A stretch of 64,000 nucleotides of DNA, taken from contig JAQFVV010012405.1 in NCBI GenBank assembly GCA_028023455.1, positions 8,537,291-8,601,290 of the forward strand. The letters are read 5' to 3'. A program made the translations under genes and the position numbers. This document shows, piece after piece, positions 61,481-64,000 of the stretch. This DNA comes from Epiperipatus broadwayi. Lineage: Eukaryota > Onychophora > Udeonychophora > Euonychophora > Peripatidae. Each line of letters begins with the position of its first letter. The first letter of the stretch is position 1. The notes below the pieces were generated by a model. It ran no database searches and was not told the DNA's origin. It saw only the letters and a list, made by a program, of their open reading frames with translations.

Positions 61481-62760
61481 AGTTAGCTTTACAACTTTTT
61501 AAAACATCTTTTTCTTTTTAAATCTTGTTTATTTTCATGGAATTCACATACGTAAACAAATATTTCATTATTTTTTTAAAGTTTCGACCAGTTTCATATA
61601 ATCACTGTTAAGGTAACTTAAAATATATCAAAATGAAATTAATGAATAATCTAATAAGTACGTAAATTTATAAATAAAATAAAAACAACCCAAATACTTA
61701 TTTTTCTATATTAAACATAAACGCACTTATTTATGTCTTTCCTGTGCTTTTAATTTAGATTTTTTGTGTTTCCCATATCTAATTTTCAATTCCTATTTAT
61801 ACCTTAAATAAAGAACGCTTTAAATTAATTACTTATTTTTATTATTAAGTCGAGTTTTTATTATTGATAAATTTTATAAATATGTTTTTAAATATAAATT
61901 ATTACTTTAATGTTAATAATTAAGCTTTATAATTATTAATCGTTACCCATTTGATTTGTTTACGTAAAAGGAATGCTACATGTATCAACAGATTATTACT
62001 AAGTTAATGACACTAATTTACCATTAATATCAAGGTATGAATAAAATAAATAGTTCTTTCTTTGATAATGTCATTCATCATTTAATAATCTCCGCAACTC
62101 ATCAAAAGCGCTAACGATCAGCAATTTTGTTTATTTCCTTTATAAAAGACTGCACAGTTGATTCGATAAACCAATTATGCACAAAATTATTACTGACTAT
62201 TATCGATTTATAAATAAAGACCAGATAGTTTAATTGCTTGCTAGATGGAATTTAAAAGTGTTTATAAATATCGTAACTGATAACTTGAACATACTAAAAT
62301 TGATTTAGAAGTTTTTAATTGCCAAACGAGATATTTTTCAATTAGCGATCATTTTTCATCTTTTAAATAAACTATGAAACGTCAACTATCTGTTTTACAA
62401 CAAATTAAATCTTTAGAATCGCAATGAAAAAATAAAAATGAAATATATCTTTTGCAACAAAGTCCATATGCTATGCATCTTTCTACTGTAAATAGGGGGT
62501 TTATACAAACTACATAAGTAACCATTAGAAACCAGTTAATGCTTAGACAATCCCTTTATAGATAATAATCAACAATCTCAAACTGTTGTCAAGGCAACCT
62601 TTTAACAATAAAGGTGGAATCCTCACCTTTATTTATGGTCCCATATATTTATATAGACAATAAAGATTACAACTTGACCTCAGAGATTGAAATTAAACTA
62701 TATAAGAGAAGCGAAAGTTGAGTGACATCCTGCCACTTAAAACAACAGGTTGAGTTTTGA
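61481..62760. other. AT-rich intergenic sequence
   Basis: No gene recognised. Confidence 0.4.
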
Positions 62761-62766
62761 TGCAGA

Positions 62767-62885
62767 ATTTTTTTTTTTTCCATATGTCATAGTAGCAGCC
62801 GGGAGGCAAACCCGCAACAACCGTCTGCAACCAACTGCTTGCTTGTAAGGCTGCTGCGCTGACCTCTCAGCTAACAATGCTTGAC
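62767..62885 (-). mobile_element. tRNA-derived SINE
   Basis: On the minus strand an A box-like TTAGCTGAGAGGTCAGCGCA (plus 62855-62874) is followed by a B box-like CGGGTTTGCCTCCCGG (62799-62814), a short tRNA-unrelated part and an A tail (plus T run 62769-62779). AAATTTCTGTCAA before the head and AAATTCTGCATCAAA after the tail may be a mutated target duplication. Spacing between boxes is wider than in a functional tRNA. Confidence 0.6.
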
Positions 62886-63300
62886 AGAAATTTTTAGTTC
62901 TCAAGTTTCACTTCATTGCTTGGTAAACATCACAGGGAAATAGTGTGTTTGAATGTTAACTTCCCTTCTTGAAGGCAGGCAGAGTAGTACAAGTATGCAA
63001 TAAATACTAAAATCAAACAATAGTTGTTCATTGTTAGCATTTTCATGGCTTAATATTTTTTCAGATGTCCTGTGTGATTTGTAGAGTGATGGATTCTTGG
63101 TCTTGATATCCATAGATTATAACCCATTTCTGTCACTTCTGGTGTTAAATCTTATGAATTCCTAAGCTGTAATGTCATTTGATTATTATCACCCATTTAA
63201 ATATTTATTAAATATCTCAAACATTACAGCGTATAACGTTTTCATACTCTGGTATTTTAATATTAATGTAAAATAATACTCATATAGAGTTTAAATATAA
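62886..63300. other. AT-rich intergenic sequence
   Basis: The ORF at 62913-63113 (minus) has no known motif. Confidence 0.4.
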
Positions 63301-63302
63301 AG

Positions 63303-63390
63303 TTATTGTACCAAGTATACTTTCGACTTTTCACATATTCATGGTCAGTCTTCTGACATGAAATGAAAAGTTATATACTTGGTACAATAA
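63303..63390. repeat. Short inverted repeat, PLE-end-like
   Basis: TATTGTACCAAGTATACTTT returns inverted as AGTTATATACTTGGTACAATA. The loop, on the minus strand, reads AGACTGACCATGAATATGTG then AAAAGTCGAAAG, a word pattern resembling eroded PLE pseudo-LTR ends. Confidence 0.5.
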
Positions 63391-64000
63391 ATATTTTTAT
63401 ATATTTCAAAGTATTAATTAGACCACAAGTTATTGAAATTCTCCAAGCAAAAAACAAAATCCCTTACAATTTTCACAATGGTGATGACATCTTTTTTTAC
63501 AGCCATAAAATTCAATTCCAATGCATTATGTTTTATTTTATATACAATGACATTATTTTGTTTGTTTTTTTTTTAAAAAAAAAACAGGCAAAAATAACAT
63601 AATACAATTGTAACTATAAATTTTACTTCTTTCCTTATTATTTGTAATTCAATACAGAGCATAGTTCACTAGAAAGGGAAGATTAACAAAATTACAAATT
63701 AACTATAGCCTAGCACTGCTTTCAACTGTGTAGATCATCTTAGCACTAGGTGAAGTCAGATTATTAAGTGAGGGAGAAGAAGCAGAGAAATTAATATGTA
63801 CATTTGTCAATTTACCCACTTCACTTGCATGATAAAGCAACACTTGAATCCTTTTTATTTATCATATGGGTGTTGTTGGCAATAAACCATGCCTCTTTAA
63901 ATGTTCTCTTTTGATCTTTGTGCTTAGTGCAAACTATTTACTTTGTTGTGAAATGAATTGAAGTTATGACCAGAATTGATCTCATGTTCCAAAAATATTG
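63391..64000. other. AT-rich intergenic sequence
   Basis: The ORF at 63363-63602 begins in the inverted repeat and has no known domain. No other feature seen. Confidence 0.4.

Noticed and set aside
62767-62885. Functional tRNA gene on the minus strand
   Set aside because: A and B boxes are present, but the arms do not close into a credible cloverleaf and an A tail follows, so a SINE is more likely.

Overview
This is an intron-rich, very AT-rich nuclear DNA window from an animal, most likely an invertebrate. The evidence is large spliceosomal introns with GT...AG borders, a metazoan adaptor-protein gene, RTE-like LINEs, Penelope-like elements (PLEs), hAT-type MITEs and a tRNA-derived SINE. 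The adaptor protein looks somewhat arthropod-like to me, but I cannot name the phylum from sequence alone. There are no bacterial operons, and almost all short ORFs are noise or transposon debris.

The only host gene I can support is the 3' end of an AP-3 adaptor beta subunit (AP3B family) on the + strand. Five exons lie at 4230-4357, 15087-15275, 19830-19872, 19988-20170 and 34273-34565 (stop codon). They join in frame with phases 0, 0, 1 and 1 and give about 279 C-terminal residues that align with the animal beta-3 C-terminal and ear region. Three introns are very long (10.7, 4.6 and 14.1 kb) and one is only 115 bp. Earlier exons lie upstream of the window. From 34566 to 64000 I see no host gene, only mobile-element material and AT-rich spacer.

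Mobile elements fill the rest. There are two hAT-type MITEs with exact 8-bp target duplications (6380-7168, 27410-27772) and a TA-flanked pogo/mariner-like inverted-repeat element (42777-43734). RTE-like LINE remnants lie on the minus strand (20325-23010, 44371-46735, plus fragments at 38273-38640 and 61350-61480). A GC-richer LINE of another clade lies at 48966-51553. A PLE remnant with a readable YIDDVF reverse-transcriptase box and GIY-YIG traces lies at 55150-56900 on the minus strand, and a second GIY-YIG piece sits between inverted arms at 57240-58135. A tRNA-derived SINE lies at 62767-62885 (minus), and there are three tandem-repeat blocks.

The most interesting signal is a set of fold-back elements, several carrying hammerhead self-cleaving ribozymes (HHRs). 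One family (1338-1839, 35650-36229, and fragments near 32.4-33.4 kb and 59.4-60.2 kb) carries two divergent HHRs per element. Each HHR has an intact type-I layout, a two-part stem I and a palindromic CTAG stem III expected to work as a dimer. A different fold-back at 41241-41400 carries an unrelated HHR with a CCGG stem III. Three fold-backs of two families have exact 13-bp target-site duplications, a fourth has 12 bp, and several have a one-sided tail outside the inverted repeat. This suggests non-autonomous, PLE-mobilised inverted-dimer retroelements rather than DNA transposons.
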